Shown here: positions 53,835-63,339 of the stretch, one piece after another
Position numbering within the stretch: position 1 is the first letter of the stretch
Layout of the letters: each line of letters starts with the position of its first letter
From: Enterococcus sp. BWR-S5
Lineage (GTDB): Bacteria > Bacillota > Bacilli > Lactobacillales > Enterococcaceae
Assembly (NCBI RefSeq): GCF_016745255.1
Contig: NZ_JADOEQ010000018.1
Span: forward strand, 1-64,000
DNA length: 64,000 nucleotides
Reading direction: 5' to 3'
The notes under the pieces: model-generated
What the model was told of the DNA's origin: nothing
The model's input: only the letters and a program-made list of their open reading frames with translations
Databases searched by the model: none
Translations under genes and position numbers: made by a program

Positions 53835-54839
53835 TCATGCAAGAAAACGCTCATAGGCTGCTTGGTCATACACCTTATCAATTTCACCGATAAATTCTGT
53901 TGGCTCACTCGGACGGACAAAACCATTTTTGAACTGGAACAGACCATCTTCATTACTCAATGCGAAGACGCCGCCGAAATCATAGCCTTCTCGTCCTTCA
54001 GCCAACGCCCACTTAATCCCTTCCCAATTAACCAAATAAGGAGCCATCAACACTTGATTCTCATGGGTACTTCCTGCATACATATACCAGACTTTTTTAC
54101 CGGACAAAAAGCATAAGCCTCCCGCATCCGGTACGCCACTAATTGAGACAATGATGATTTTCATACGGCCAGTTGCTAAGAATGTATCTGCCAACCGTTG
54201 GAAATACGCCCAAGGTCGATAAGAAATCCCATGTCGTTCGCTGGTTGTTACATACAGCTTATAAAAAACTTCCAGGTCTTCTTGGTTGGAGGATAGCTTA
54301 CTTTCCAAGCCATTCTTCTCTGCATAGCGAATGCGGTACCTTGTTTTTCCATAGAAGCCAGCTAAAACCTCTTCCTCAGTTTTATCCTTTAAGTTCACAA
54401 CCATGTTATATCTTGGTTGAATGGTTCCTTTGCCGCTAAGCTCCCTGTTTCGTACCACAAAACCAGTATCCTCCAACTGCTGGTTTAAGCTTTCTGTATA
54501 CTCATATTCAGGGTCCATTCTCAGCAAAAAAACGTCTCTTTTTTTCAACTCTTCCTCTGCTTCTTGAACTAATCGCTGAATATAGTCAATAGACGGCTCT
54601 TTCATTACGGGCCCTTTGCTTGCGTAGGCAAACCTTTTATCGCCTACATTTTTAATCATCAGAATCGACATCGCAGCAACAATTGTCTCGTTCTCTTCCA
54701 AGTACACATACAACGGTTCCCAGTTATCTTTGACACGGCTCCAGCCTGTTTCTTGAGTGATTGATCCATAATTGGCGTTTCGAATAAATTGATTGTATTC
54801 TTTCATTCGTTTTTTATCTTCACTATTAATAATTGGCAT
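53835..54839 (-). CDS. FemABX-family peptidyltransferase (FemX-like, no coiled-coil arm)
   Basis: A 334-residue aminoacyl-tRNA-dependent peptidyltransferase-like protein with two GNAT-like halves and no coiled-coil insertion, closer in layout to FemX/FmhB-type or Lactobacillus peptidoglycan bridge enzymes than to the gene at 23193. Motifs: TRYRIRYAEKNGL, GGLCFLSGKKVWYMYAGS, YLVNWEGIKWALAEG and the late YDFGGVFALSNEDGLFQFKNGF. ATG 54839 with GAGGAG 9 bases upstream is preferred to a frame extending to 54992. It sits just downstream of the walJ terminator, where htrA is found in several relatives. Confidence 0.87.
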   Translation of the reverse strand: MPIINSEDKKRMKEYNQFIRNANYGSITQETGWSRVKDNWEPLYVYLEENETIVAAMSILMIKNVGDKRFAYASKGPVMKEPSIDYIQRLVQEAEEELKKRDVFLLRMDPEYEYTESLNQQLEDTGFVVRNRELSGKGTIQPRYNMVVNLKDKTEEEVLAGFYGKTRYRIRYAEKNGLESKLSSNQEDLEVFYKLYVTTSERHGISYRPWAYFQRLADTFLATGRMKIIIVSISGVPDAGGLCFLSGKKVWYMYAGSTHENQVLMAPYLVNWEGIKWALAEGREGYDFGGVFALSNEDGLFQFKNGFVRPSEPTEFIGEIDKVYDQAAYERFLA

Positions 54840-54956
54840 TTGTATCCACTCCTCTGTTATCCAGAGATTACGATACACGTGCATGCTTAAATCTACCTTA
54901 AAGGCGTTGCTGCTGTATTTATGAGATAAAGAAAGCCAGCTTATATGCAGGTATAC

Positions 54957-54990
54957 AAAAAGCCCCTGACATGGAATCGTCAGGAAGCTC
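54957..54990 (-). terminator. Terminator of the wal operon
   Basis: On the minus strand AGCTTCCTGAC pairs with GTCAGGGGCT, followed by TTTTTG, about 40 bases past walJ. Confidence 0.85.
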
Positions 54991-55028
54991 ATATTTTTCT
55001 TCAGATTGATTGTTAACAGCTCCGACAG

Positions 55029-55853
55029 CTATATTGAAAAAAGCTCAGTCGCAGCTTCCGGATCGGTATCATAGACGTTAAAAGTGTGCCCAACACCCAG
55101 ACCATATTCGGTCAGGATTGACTCCATCGCCATCTGAGCCAGCTCTTTCATATTGTTCTCTTTACTCAAATGTCCAAGATAGATACGCTTGGTATTCGGC
55201 CCAATAACATCAGCCATAACCAGTGCGCCATCATCATTGGAAAGATGACCTTGATCTCCAAGAATGCGCTGTTTCAAGCTCCAAGGATACGCTCCAGCTC
55301 GAAGCATGCCCAAATCATGGTTGCTTTCAATCAAATACGCATCTGCATCACGAACAATTCCGCGGACATGGTCGCTGCAGTATCCAGTATCAGTCAAAAT
55401 AACAAATGATTTATTGTCTTTATGGAAACGATAAAATTGAGGCGCTGCTGCATCGTGAGATACACCAAAACTTTCTACATCTACGTCTCCCATCGTAAGC
55501 ACTTTACCCATTTCAAAAATATGCTTCTGTTCAAGGGCAACATTCCCAATCATAGGGTCCATCGCCTGCCATGTTTTTTCATTGGCATAAACATCCAGCT
55601 TATATTTCCGAGCTAAGACACCAACACCATGGATATGGTCTCGATGCTCATGTGTTACGAGAACTGCATCCAATTCCTCCGGCTTACGTCCTACCTCCGC
55701 CAATAACGACGTGATTTTTTTTCCGCTTAACCCGGCATCTACCAGTATCTTCTTCTCTTTTGTTTCTATAAAAAGGGAATTGCCGGTACTGCCGCTGGCA
55801 AGCACACTGACATTAAATGTGTTTTCCTGATCCATCTCTACGCTTCCCTTCAT
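55029..55853 (-). CDS. walJ: MBL-fold protein WalJ (YycJ/VicX)
   Basis: Metallo-beta-lactamase-fold phosphodiesterase-like protein (274 residues) encoded with WalRK; in relatives it affects cell division or DNA repair and is proposed to be a 5'-3' exonuclease. Motifs: VLASGSTGNSLFIET, VTHEHRDHIHGVG (HxHxDH metal site), LTDTGYCSDHVRG and HLSNDDGALV. Two starts are possible: ATG 55853 (AAGGA 6 bases upstream) and ATG 55835 (AAGGG 10 bases upstream); the shorter form matches usual family length better. Last gene of the operon. Confidence 0.93.
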   Translation of the reverse strand: MKGSVEMDQENTFNVSVLASGSTGNSLFIETKEKKILVDAGLSGKKITSLLAEVGRKPEELDAVLVTHEHRDHIHGVGVLARKYKLDVYANEKTWQAMDPMIGNVALEQKHIFEMGKVLTMGDVDVESFGVSHDAAAPQFYRFHKDNKSFVILTDTGYCSDHVRGIVRDADAYLIESNHDLGMLRAGAYPWSLKQRILGDQGHLSNDDGALVMADVIGPNTKRIYLGHLSKENNMKELAQMAMESILTEYGLGVGHTFNVYDTDPEAATELFSI

Positions 55854-55886
55854 TTCTATTCCTTACAGCACCCTATTATACAATCA

Positions 55887-56756
55887 TCAGCCGTGATTTT
55901 CCACCCTGGTAACTGTATTATTTGTAATTATCGTATTGCTCATTGCATTAACCTGCTCAATTTGCAACGTCTTTTCATTGGAGGATATCCCGATGAACCA
56001 AACCGGAACATACACGTTTTTCTCCCTAATCTGATAGATACAGCTGTAGGCCAGCTTTGAGAAAGTAATCGTTGAATTACTTGGAATTTTACTATTGATG
56101 TAAAGCGTTTCTACTGCCTCACGCTCTGTATATAAAGTAGATTTTTCTCTTAATTTTTCAAGGTTCTCAACATGGTATTGCGTATAGTTGACAATCTTAA
56201 AAAGCTCATCCGTTTCATGCTTTTCTAAGGACAATGAAATCTCCGCACTGTCATCCCTGAAAGCAATTCCTTCATAAACCTGAGAAACTGTGACTTCAGG
56301 AAAATCACCTGTCAGGTTAGAAAATTGAGGAAGATACGCATATTCGTTTCCATACAAAACATTTTCGGGATTCGCCAAGAATTCAGATAATGTTGTCTCT
56401 ACATTTTTTGGATCAATGTAGTAGTTCGAAGATGGATAACGGATCATTCCATTCTCAATAATATCTGTATTGTAACGAAAAAGATTATTATCCCCTTGGT
56501 CGATTCGTTTTTGTTGGATAACTTCATAGAAATTGGATTTTTCACCGCTGAGGTAATAACCCTCTATTTGATTCGTAGAAAACGTCCCTTTATGCTCAAT
56601 ATTTTCTTTTTCTAGGCGTTTTTCCAAGCTTTCTGTCCGATCAGAGTACGAAACGTTACTTTCATCTTGCAGCCCTTCACGATAAATACTGAATAGAAAA
56701 ATATTGACACCTAAAAACACTAAAAAGAAAATCCACTCGATTCGTTTAAAATCCAT
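55887..56756 (-). CDS. yycI: WalK regulator YycI
   Basis: Membrane-anchored extracytoplasmic protein (289 residues) that together with YycH modulates the kinase WalK. One N-terminal transmembrane helix (WIFFLVFLGVNIFLFSIY, about residues 9-26) is followed by an extracellular domain of two related halves. The ATG overlaps the yycH stop (TAATG), with GGGAGGTG upstream. Confidence 0.9.
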   Translation of the reverse strand: MDFKRIEWIFFLVFLGVNIFLFSIYREGLQDESNVSYSDRTESLEKRLEKENIEHKGTFSTNQIEGYYLSGEKSNFYEVIQQKRIDQGDNNLFRYNTDIIENGMIRYPSSNYYIDPKNVETTLSEFLANPENVLYGNEYAYLPQFSNLTGDFPEVTVSQVYEGIAFRDDSAEISLSLEKHETDELFKIVNYTQYHVENLEKLREKSTLYTEREAVETLYINSKIPSNSTITFSKLAYSCIYQIREKNVYVPVWFIGISSNEKTLQIEQVNAMSNTIITNNTVTRVENHG

Positions 56757-58057
56757 TACTGCACCTCCCAGTTCGCAAGTTTTTCCAGCAACTCACGTTC
56801 CGGATACCACTGGTCACGGTAATAAATATACCACTCAGGAGTCAAATCTACTACCTGCTTGGTTTCTTCCAACCTTTGCCATGTGTAGCCAATAATAATC
56901 GATTTGATTTCTGTATCATCTGCACCATATGCTGCCAGTGTAGCCAATAAATCGGTTGAATCCTTTAAGACCACCTCTTCCTCCGAAGGAATCGGTACCT
57001 GAATCGTATCAACGCTCGCATCAATCGCTATTTTCGGATGTTCTGAATTACGTCCGGTTACAGAGACCTTTACTTGCCCACGATTACTTTCACTGAACAC
57101 AGGAAATCCTTCAACAAACGTTCGGTAATTGACTGTTCCATCCGAAGAGTCGAAGTAGCGTAAATTCCCAATATTCGCGCCCATCTTCTTCACATAACTG
57201 AAGCTGTCTGAATAAATATTTTGTTCATCAGAATCATTTCTTAAACTTCCGCTAAAATGAACCGTTCCCAGCTCATTAACAGTCAGCTTTTCAGAGCCTT
57301 TCGTATAAGAAATATCAGCACTGTCTTCATTGGTTTGGATATTCTCTGTATCGCTAAAGAAAGCATTCCTAAACAATGTAATTGGTTGAGAAGCCAATAT
57401 ATAACTATATTTTTTCAGCTTCAGACCAGTCACCATATAATAGGACTTATCTGCAAGCTCGGATTGTTCAGCGACATCGAAGTAGGTCAACCCTTCTTTT
57501 TTAAGTAACGGTTCAACCACCGAGCGTTCAAGAGAGATGCTTGTTTCATAGACAATTTTGTTGGCAAAATCAAAGAAAAACAGCTTCTTCTCAGAATAGT
57601 CAACTTGCAATCGATTAAAATAGGCCTGATCCATTGAAACATCCGTTTCACCCAACTTAATGCCGTATGTCTTTAAATACTCTGAAAGTAGGAAACGCCC
57701 CTCATACATCAGCTCAAATCCTGAGCGTTCTGTATAATAACGATTGAAAGCTTCTACATCTCCATTAACAACAACAGAAAGCGAGCCGAACTCACTTTCA
57801 CTAATTTGCTTTTGTACAGAGCTGATTAGGCTCTCGCTGGCGGTCAGGCTCATACCTGTTTCCTCCATTCGAATCAGACGAATTGGGGCAAAGGTTTCCT
57901 GACTGGTCCGCTCCTTAATAGTCGTAGTGACTTTGGTCTCACCTTGATTGAGTGTTTCTTTATTAGAGGGGCTGACCCAGATTGACCAAGAGAAATACAG
58001 ACTGAGGAGAATCATTGCGATTAACCCCGGTCGAATCAATTTTTCTAAAAACGTCAT
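56756..58057 (-). CDS. yycH: WalK regulator YycH
   Basis: Membrane-anchored extracytoplasmic protein (433 residues), partner of YycI. The N-terminal transmembrane helix (about residues 10-27, LIAMILLSLYFSWSIWV) precedes a large beta-rich external domain. ATG 58057 was chosen because GAGGAGG lies 10 bases upstream and it overlaps the walK stop by 4 bases; ATG 58066 is too close to the site. Confidence 0.9.
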   Translation of the reverse strand: MTFLEKLIRPGLIAMILLSLYFSWSIWVSPSNKETLNQGETKVTTTIKERTSQETFAPIRLIRMEETGMSLTASESLISSVQKQISESEFGSLSVVVNGDVEAFNRYYTERSGFELMYEGRFLLSEYLKTYGIKLGETDVSMDQAYFNRLQVDYSEKKLFFFDFANKIVYETSISLERSVVEPLLKKEGLTYFDVAEQSELADKSYYMVTGLKLKKYSYILASQPITLFRNAFFSDTENIQTNEDSADISYTKGSEKLTVNELGTVHFSGSLRNDSDEQNIYSDSFSYVKKMGANIGNLRYFDSSDGTVNYRTFVEGFPVFSESNRGQVKVSVTGRNSEHPKIAIDASVDTIQVPIPSEEEVVLKDSTDLLATLAAYGADDTEIKSIIIGYTWQRLEETKQVVDLTPEWYIYYRDQWYPERELLEKLANWEVQ

Positions 58058-59883
58058 TCCCACCATACCTCCTCATACGGCTCGTAAGGCAGCGAAATAT
58101 AGAATGTTGAGCCTTGGCCTTCCTTGCTTTCAACCCAGATTGAACCATTGTGAGCCTTAATTACCTCTCTGGAAATTGCCAACCCCAAACCTGTTCCGCC
58201 TTGTTCTCGAGCTCTCGCCTTATCTACCCGATAAAAGCGTTCGAATACCTTATTGATATCCTTTTTCGGTATTCCCAGTCCATTGTCACTGATACTGAAA
58301 ACAACATTGCTGTGGGTTTCCAGCAAACGACAAATAATTTCCCCACCATCAGGCGAGTATTTAATCGCATTATTCATGATATTATCTAAAACCTGAATAA
58401 TTTTATCCGGGTCCAGCTCTACCCAAAGATCCCGCTTAGTAAATTCACGGCGGATGGTAAACTTCTTATCATTACTCTCAACCATCATATCAAATCGGTC
58501 TAAAACGAAATTAATCAGCTCATTAAAGTTGACGTATTCCAATTGCAGTTCAGAATTCCCTGAGTCCATTCGTGACAGATTCAATAGGTCATTAATCATC
58601 CGAATCATTCGATCCGTTTCCTCTAGGGTGACTCTAAGAAAATCAGGGGCAACCTCCGGATTCTGCCAAGCCCCCTCATTTAATGCTTCAATGTAGCTTC
58701 TCATACTCGTTAGCGGCGTACGCAGCTCATGAGAAACGTTGGATACGAACTCACGACGCTCACGTTCATTTTTTTCCTGCTCTGTTACATCATGGAGAAC
58801 ACAAACCAGACCGGTAATAAAACCAGATTCACGACGAATCATGGCAAAATCCACTTTTAGAATCATTTGATCCGCTTCTTCGATGGATTGTGATCGGTCA
58901 ATAAGAAGCTCGTCAGGTTCTTCCAACAGCTTTCTGAGCGTATAGTCCTGGTCGATATCCAACAGCTCAAGCAACGACATTCCAATCGCCTCTTCCGCCT
59001 TCACATTGAGAAGCGTAGTGGCCATTTCATTAATCGTAATGACCTTCCCTCGACGATCGGCAGCGACAACGCCATCAGTCATGTGGGTCAGTACGCTGTC
59101 CAAACGGTTACGTTCCGATTCCATCGTTTCCTGGGCTTCTTCGACTCGTTCACTCAGCTGATTAAAGGTTTCCGCCAGCTGTCCCAGTTCATCTTTTCCG
59201 TATACTTTTACCTTCCCACTATAATCTCCACGTGCAATTCTCAGCGCCTGCTCCTTCATTTCACCAATCGGCTGTGTAATTGAACGGGAAATCAACAGCG
59301 TCACGATAACCGAAATAATACCGGCAATCAATGAGGCTGTGAAAAATATCCGCGCAATATTTGTTACTTCTTCATATTTACTTTCGATGTTGCTTTTAAC
59401 AAAAACAGCGCCAATGACTGCATCACCAGTCGGGGAATAGATTGGCTGTATGTTGATATATACTCGTTTACCACTTTCTACAGCCGCATATTTATTGCTG
59501 GTCAAATTGTTTAAATCCGCATATTCATTTTTCTTCCCTACGACTCCCTGCAAGTTCAAATCACTGGTTGCCCGAACAATTCCTTTATCATCAATCACAC
59601 GGACTTCCAAAAACTCACTATTGGAATAGCTGCTTAACAAACGTTTCAAGTCCGAATCAATTTCTGTTCGCTCCTTGTCTTCGCTGCTTAACGGACTGCT
59701 CAAAACGTTCACCAGCTGGGTCACCTGACGATCAACATTATTTTTATAGTCAGTAATCGTTGTTGTCTCCAGCTCGCGGATAAAATAGCCGCCTATGATC
59801 TGAATTGCGATCACAAGCAGCAATATAAATGAAATAGCAATCTTAAAATTGACAGACTGAAAAAAGTTAACCTTTTTTCTCAT
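58054..59883 (-). CDS. walK: Sensor histidine kinase WalK (VicK/YycG)
   Basis: Essential membrane sensor kinase of the cell-wall-homeostasis system (609 residues). Order: transmembrane helix 1 (about 13-33), extracellular sensor domain (34-180), transmembrane helix 2 (about 181-202), HAMP (203-255), PAS (about 262-370), HisKA with the phosphoryl-acceptor histidine in FVSNVSHELRTPL (about residue 385), and the ATP-binding domain with IMNNAIKYSP, DNGLGIPK and GGTGLGLAISREV. Two extracellular-loop-bounding helices are typical of WalK outside streptococci. GGAG lies 9 bases upstream of the ATG; it follows walR by 7 bases. Confidence 0.97.
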   Translation of the reverse strand: MRKKVNFFQSVNFKIAISFILLLVIAIQIIGGYFIRELETTTITDYKNNVDRQVTQLVNVLSSPLSSEDKERTEIDSDLKRLLSSYSNSEFLEVRVIDDKGIVRATSDLNLQGVVGKKNEYADLNNLTSNKYAAVESGKRVYINIQPIYSPTGDAVIGAVFVKSNIESKYEEVTNIARIFFTASLIAGIISVIVTLLISRSITQPIGEMKEQALRIARGDYSGKVKVYGKDELGQLAETFNQLSERVEEAQETMESERNRLDSVLTHMTDGVVAADRRGKVITINEMATTLLNVKAEEAIGMSLLELLDIDQDYTLRKLLEEPDELLIDRSQSIEEADQMILKVDFAMIRRESGFITGLVCVLHDVTEQEKNERERREFVSNVSHELRTPLTSMRSYIEALNEGAWQNPEVAPDFLRVTLEETDRMIRMINDLLNLSRMDSGNSELQLEYVNFNELINFVLDRFDMMVESNDKKFTIRREFTKRDLWVELDPDKIIQVLDNIMNNAIKYSPDGGEIICRLLETHSNVVFSISDNGLGIPKKDINKVFERFYRVDKARAREQGGTGLGLAISREVIKAHNGSIWVESKEGQGSTFYISLPYEPYEEVWWE

Positions 59884-59890
59884 AGTTCAA

Positions 59891-60595
59891 TTACTCCTGT
59901 TCAGGGTTTCTTAAATAGTAGCCAACACCGCGTCTGGTAACCAGATAAGTCGGATGGCTGGGATTATCTTCGATTTTTTCACGTAGACGACGAACAGTCA
60001 CATCCACGGTTCTTACATCACCAAAATAGTCATAGCCCCAAACGGTCTGAAGCAAGTGCTCTCTTGTCATAACCTGACCAATATGTTTTGCCAAATAGAA
60101 CAACAGCTCAAATTCTCTATGTGTCAGTTCGATTTTTTCCCCACGTTTAGAAACCATGTAGGCATCCGGATGTATGGTTAAATCACCAATTGTCAGCTCA
60201 GAAGGTACAGCTTCTTCCGCTTCCTTCACGCTTGCTACACCACGACGGAGATTTGCTTTAACACGTGCAACTAGCTCTCGATTAGAAAACGGCTTTGTTA
60301 CATAGTCATCTGCACCCAGCTCAAGGCCAAGAACCTTGTCGATTTCAGAATCCTTCGCAGTCACCATGATAATCGGCATATCGTATGTTTTTCGAATCTC
60401 TCTGGCTACTTCCAACCCATCTATCTTAGGAAGCATCAAGTCCAACAGAACGAGATCCGGTTCTTCTTCTTTTACTTTTTCCAAAGCTTCTTCGCCATCA
60501 TAGGCTGTGAACACTTCATACCCTTCTTTGACAAGATTGTATTTGACAATCTCTGAAATCGGCTTTTCATCGTCTACAACTAATATTTTTTTCAT
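59891..60595 (-). CDS. walR: Response regulator WalR (VicR/YycF)
   Basis: Essential OmpR-type response regulator (234 residues) controlling autolysins and wall metabolism. Receiver domain with acidic pocket DDEKP and phosphoacceptor Asp52 in [11 protein letters not shown], Lys in VTAKDSE; C-terminal winged helix with [16 protein letters not shown] and [17 protein letters not shown] 60595 has GAGGTG about 9 bases upstream, giving the usual family length; the frame's upstream extension lacks a site. A TATAAT at 60650-60655 is the likely -10. Confidence 0.97.
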   Translation of the reverse strand: MKKILVVDDEKPISEIVKYNLVKEGYEVFTAYDGEEALEKVKEEEPDLVLLDLMLPKIDGLEVAREIRKTYDMPIIMVTAKDSEIDKVLGLELGADDYVTKPFSNRELVARVKANLRRGVASVKEAEEAVPSELTIGDLTIHPDAYMVSKRGEKIELTHREFELLFYLAKHIGQVMTREHLLQTVWGYDYFGDVRTVDVTVRRLREKIEDNPSHPTYLVTRRGVGYYLRNPEQE

Positions 60596-60649
60596 AAAGA
60601 GGCACCTCTTTTTCTTCATTCTACTTTTTAGTATTCGTTGTTGTTTTAC

Positions 60650-60655
60650 ATTATA
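60650..60655 (-). promoter_or_regulatory. -10 box of the wal operon
   Basis: TATAAT on the minus strand about 55 bases upstream of walR, with only a weak -35 (ATGAAA) 17 bases further. The 60656-60820 stretch upstream shows no gene. Confidence 0.45.
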
Positions 60656-60822
60656 CCTTATTTTATCCAGTCTTTCATCTTTGCTTGCTGATTTTATTGA
60701 TTGATGGGAGCAGAACCGCAGAACTCTTTCTCCTTCTTTTTCTATTTTATTCCTATTTTCTTAAAAGAAACAGTAAGAAGGGGGCGAGCTATTAATTTTA
60801 CAAGCACCTTCTCTATCAGTAA

Positions 60823-60861
60823 TAAAAAAAAGAATCGGTGCATAGCTGCGACCAATTCTTT
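60823..60861 (-). terminator. Terminator of the aquaporin gene
   Basis: On the minus strand AAAGAATTGGT pairs with ACCGATTCTTT (one G-U pair or mismatch), followed by a run of T. Confidence 0.8.
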
Positions 60862-60873
60862 CCTCGTTCTATT

Positions 60874-61542
60874 TTATACTTCTTCAGTATCTAAAACATA
60901 TTTAGCAACTACTGCTGCCAACAAGCCGCCAATTAGCGGTGCTACGATAAATACCCAAAGCTGAGACAACGCGTCTCCACCTGCAAAAATTGCAGGACCT
61001 AAGCTTCTTGCCGGATTGACTGATGTACCAGTCAATGGAATACCTACTAAGTGAACCATCGTCAGCGTCAAGCCAATGACGATACCCGCAAGGTTTGCAT
61101 TTCCTTTTTTTGCACTTGTAACTGTCATAATCACTAAAACAAAGATGAATGTCAAAATAATTTCTACAGCTAAAGCACCTACAGCAGTCAAATCACCGAA
61201 ACCGTTCTGACCAAGATTTGCAGTATCACTGCCGCTTGCGTTCAGAATAGTTAATAGAGTGAAGGATGCAAGAATTGCTCCGACTATCTGACCTACGATA
61301 TAGTAGATAAAATCCTGTGTTGTAATGCGTTTGTTGATCCACATTCCCAGAGAAACTGCGGGATTTAAATGTGCACCTGAAATTGTTCCAATGCTGTAAG
61401 CAGCGGCAACAATTGTTAAGCCGAAGGCCAATGCGATACCTGTCGTACCGATTCCTTCCATTCCATTTCCCAATACAGCTGTAGCTGTCCCGAAAAATAC
61501 TAAAATAAATGTACCAATAAGTTCTGCGATTGCTTTTTTCAC
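60874..61542 (-). CDS. aqpZ: Aquaporin Z-type water channel
   Basis: MIP-family channel (222 residues, six transmembrane helices) with two NPA half-helices, GAHLNPAVSLG and GTSVNPARSLGPA. The selectivity-filter residues visible in VHLVGIPLTGTSVNPARS (His, Thr, Arg) are those of water-specific aquaporins rather than glycerol facilitators. The start was set at GTG 61542 (VKKAIAELIGTF), 6 bases after GGGGAG; an ATG at 61560 lies upstream of that site. Promoter TTGAAA-16-TAAACT at 61568-61595. Confidence 0.9.
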   Translation of the reverse strand: MKKAIAELIGTFILVFFGTATAVLGNGMEGIGTTGIALAFGLTIVAAAYSIGTISGAHLNPAVSLGMWINKRITTQDFIYYIVGQIVGAILASFTLLTILNASGSDTANLGQNGFGDLTAVGALAVEIILTFIFVLVIMTVTSAKKGNANLAGIVIGLTLTMVHLVGIPLTGTSVNPARSLGPAIFAGGDALSQLWVFIVAPLIGGLLAAVVAKYVLDTEEV

Positions 61543-61567
61543 AATTTTCTCCCCTTTCATCTTAATG

Positions 61568-61595
61568 AGTTTAACATAACAGTTGTTTTTTTCAA
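61568..61595 (-). promoter_or_regulatory. Promoter of aqpZ
   Basis: On the minus strand TTGAAA (61590-61595), 16 bases, TAAACT (61568-61573), about 25 bases before the start codon. Confidence 0.55.
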
Positions 61596-61618
61596 TACTT
61601 TTTCATGAAATTTTCATT

Positions 61619-61653
61619 TAAAAAGCAAGGTGATTGTTACTTTTCACCTTGCT
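61619..61653 (-). terminator. Terminator of the DUF1836-degV operon
   Basis: On the minus strand GAGCAAGGTGA pairs with TCACCTTGCTT, followed by TTTTT. Confidence 0.9.
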
Positions 61654-61708
61654 CCATTCTAGCACAATATAATGCTTGTTCAATTATTTAGCTCATAATC
61701 ATCAATTT

Positions 61709-62569
61709 CTAGTCTTCCAGTATTTGGATGCCGATTCCAAGCAGCCCCGGACCTGTATGAACCACTAATGCAGGACTAATAGTACCAAAATAGATTTCTT
61801 CCGCTTGTGGGAAGCTGTCCTTCAATTTCTGATAGAAGCCCTTTGCATCTTCCTCTGCTTCACCGTGAGCTACAGCTAAAGCAATTTTTTTATGATTTCC
61901 AACAAATTCCTTAATCAACTCAAAGGTTTTTTCAAGACTCTTCTTTCTGCCTCTTGCTTTAGAAACAGTGTAGTAGATGCCTTGCTCGTTACAGGAAATA
62001 ATTGGATTGAGCTTCAATGCATTTCCAAGAATCGATGCAACAAGGCCAATTCGTCCACCCTTTTGCAAATATTCAAGCGTGGCAACGTTAAAGTAAATCT
62101 TGGAGCGTTTCACATTCTCTTCTGTTTTCACTTTGATTTCATCCCAGGAATCGCCGTTTTCAACCATTTTGGCTGCTTCGATAACCTGCAGACCCGCTGC
62201 AATTCCAATATTTTTTGTATCCAAAACAAAAGACTCCAATGCCGGAAAGTCTTCTGCAATTAACCGAACAATATTATGTGTACCGCTAAGACCGCTGGAA
62301 ATCGTAATTGCCAACAGCTTCTCATAACCATCCTCTTTGATTTTCTCAAAGATTTTTGTAATTGTCGCACCATCAGGTAAAGAAGTACTTGGAATTTCCT
62401 GAGGCAAACGCTGATACACTTCTTCCGGTGTAATATCTACCTTATCAGTATATACTCGATCCTTATAAATGATTTGTAATGGGATAACATATATATTATA
62501 TTTTTCAACTAACTCCTGTGGAACATCTGTACCAGAATCTACGAGTATAGCAATTTTTTCTTTATTCAT
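61709..62569 (-). CDS. DegV family fatty-acid-binding protein
   Basis: A 286-residue DegV-domain protein. Family members bind a fatty acid in a cleft and some act as the FakB subunit that presents fatty acids to the kinase FakA. Motifs: ILVDSGTDVPQELV, STSLPDGATI, ISSGLSGTHN and the late HTGPGLLGIG. Which fatty acid it binds cannot be told. The ATG overlaps the stop of the DUF1836 gene (ATGA), so the two are coupled. Confidence 0.9.
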   Translation of the reverse strand: MNKEKIAILVDSGTDVPQELVEKYNIYVIPLQIIYKDRVYTDKVDITPEEVYQRLPQEIPSTSLPDGATITKIFEKIKEDGYEKLLAITISSGLSGTHNIVRLIAEDFPALESFVLDTKNIGIAAGLQVIEAAKMVENGDSWDEIKVKTEENVKRSKIYFNVATLEYLQKGGRIGLVASILGNALKLNPIISCNEQGIYYTVSKARGRKKSLEKTFELIKEFVGNHKKIALAVAHGEAEEDAKGFYQKLKDSFPQAEEIYFGTISPALVVHTGPGLLGIGIQILED

Positions 62570-63129
62570 GATTTTCTCTCCATCTTCTTCAAATATAGTT
62601 GTTCCAGCGCAATAACCTTTTCACTGAACATTTTTGTCGCAAACGACAATGTTGCAGCTTTTACAGCTAATAATTCTGTTGGAATCGTCTCATCGAATGC
62701 CGCAATTGATTCTTCTCCTAATGCCTGACAGACAACTACTTTCAATGCCGTTTCCTGTTCGCTGACAAATAAATCATAAGCCTCTCGAATCCCAACAACA
62801 GCCCCTTGAAAAATAATGCCCTGTTTGATTTCAGGAATCGTCAATACCTGCTTCAACAGGGTAATTGCAATTAAAAAGGCAAGATGCTTCTGGTTATACC
62901 TTTTCTTTTTTGGTGAGGGAATCAGCCCTTGCTTGACATAGTTATTTACCATTGAAGATGTCAGTAACGTATGCTTTTCTGTCGTAATCAGCGGTGACAA
63001 ATACTTTTCGACAAGAGTGATTACCTGATCCATATATAAATCAATATCAGGAAGCTCATGCCATCTTGGCAAATGAATATCCTTCAACTCTTCTCCCCAT
63101 ATTTCCAACGAATCTTTGATATCATTCAA
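62566..63129 (-). CDS. DUF1836 domain protein
   Basis: A 187-residue helical protein of the DUF1836 family, conserved next to degV genes in lactic acid bacteria. The middle part (MVNNYVKQGLIPSPKKKRYNQKHLAFLIAITLLKQVL) has the look of a MerR-type winged helix, so it may be a DNA-binding regulator. The start appears to be TTG 63129 with AAAGGTGG about 9 bases upstream. The promoter (63157-63185) is directly flanked by a 21-bp perfect palindrome that could be its own operator. Confidence 0.8.
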   Translation of the reverse strand: MNDIKDSLEIWGEELKDIHLPRWHELPDIDLYMDQVITLVEKYLSPLITTEKHTLLTSSMVNNYVKQGLIPSPKKKRYNQKHLAFLIAITLLKQVLTIPEIKQGIIFQGAVVGIREAYDLFVSEQETALKVVVCQALGEESIAAFDETIPTELLAVKAATLSFATKMFSEKVIALEQLYLKKMERKS

Positions 63130-63156
63130 AAAAACACACCACCTTTTTCTTATAAA

Positions 63157-63185
63157 ATCTTAACATATTTACAGATATCATTCAA
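63157..63185 (-). promoter_or_regulatory. Promoter of DUF1836-degV
   Basis: On the minus strand TTGAAT (63180-63185), 17 bases, TAAGAT (63157-63162) with an extended TG motif. Confidence 0.7.
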
Positions 63186-63205
63186 TCTAGTTTTGAAAAC
63201 TAGAT
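63185..63205. promoter_or_regulatory. 21-bp perfect palindrome abutting the -35 of DUF1836-degV
   Basis: ATCTAGTTTT-G-AAAACTAGAT: 10-base perfect arms around a single base, sharing one base with the -35 box. No T-run follows, so it is more likely an operator than a terminator. Confidence 0.5.
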
Positions 63206-63339
63206 AATATTTTATATTTTCTTAAGCTCCTGTACTCACAGTCTTCATTATTCAAATACTCCAATTATCAGACCTATATAACTTTGAAAAATTATGCCTT
63301 TGCATCGAAGCCTGTTGGCAGACATGCGGAAACACAACA

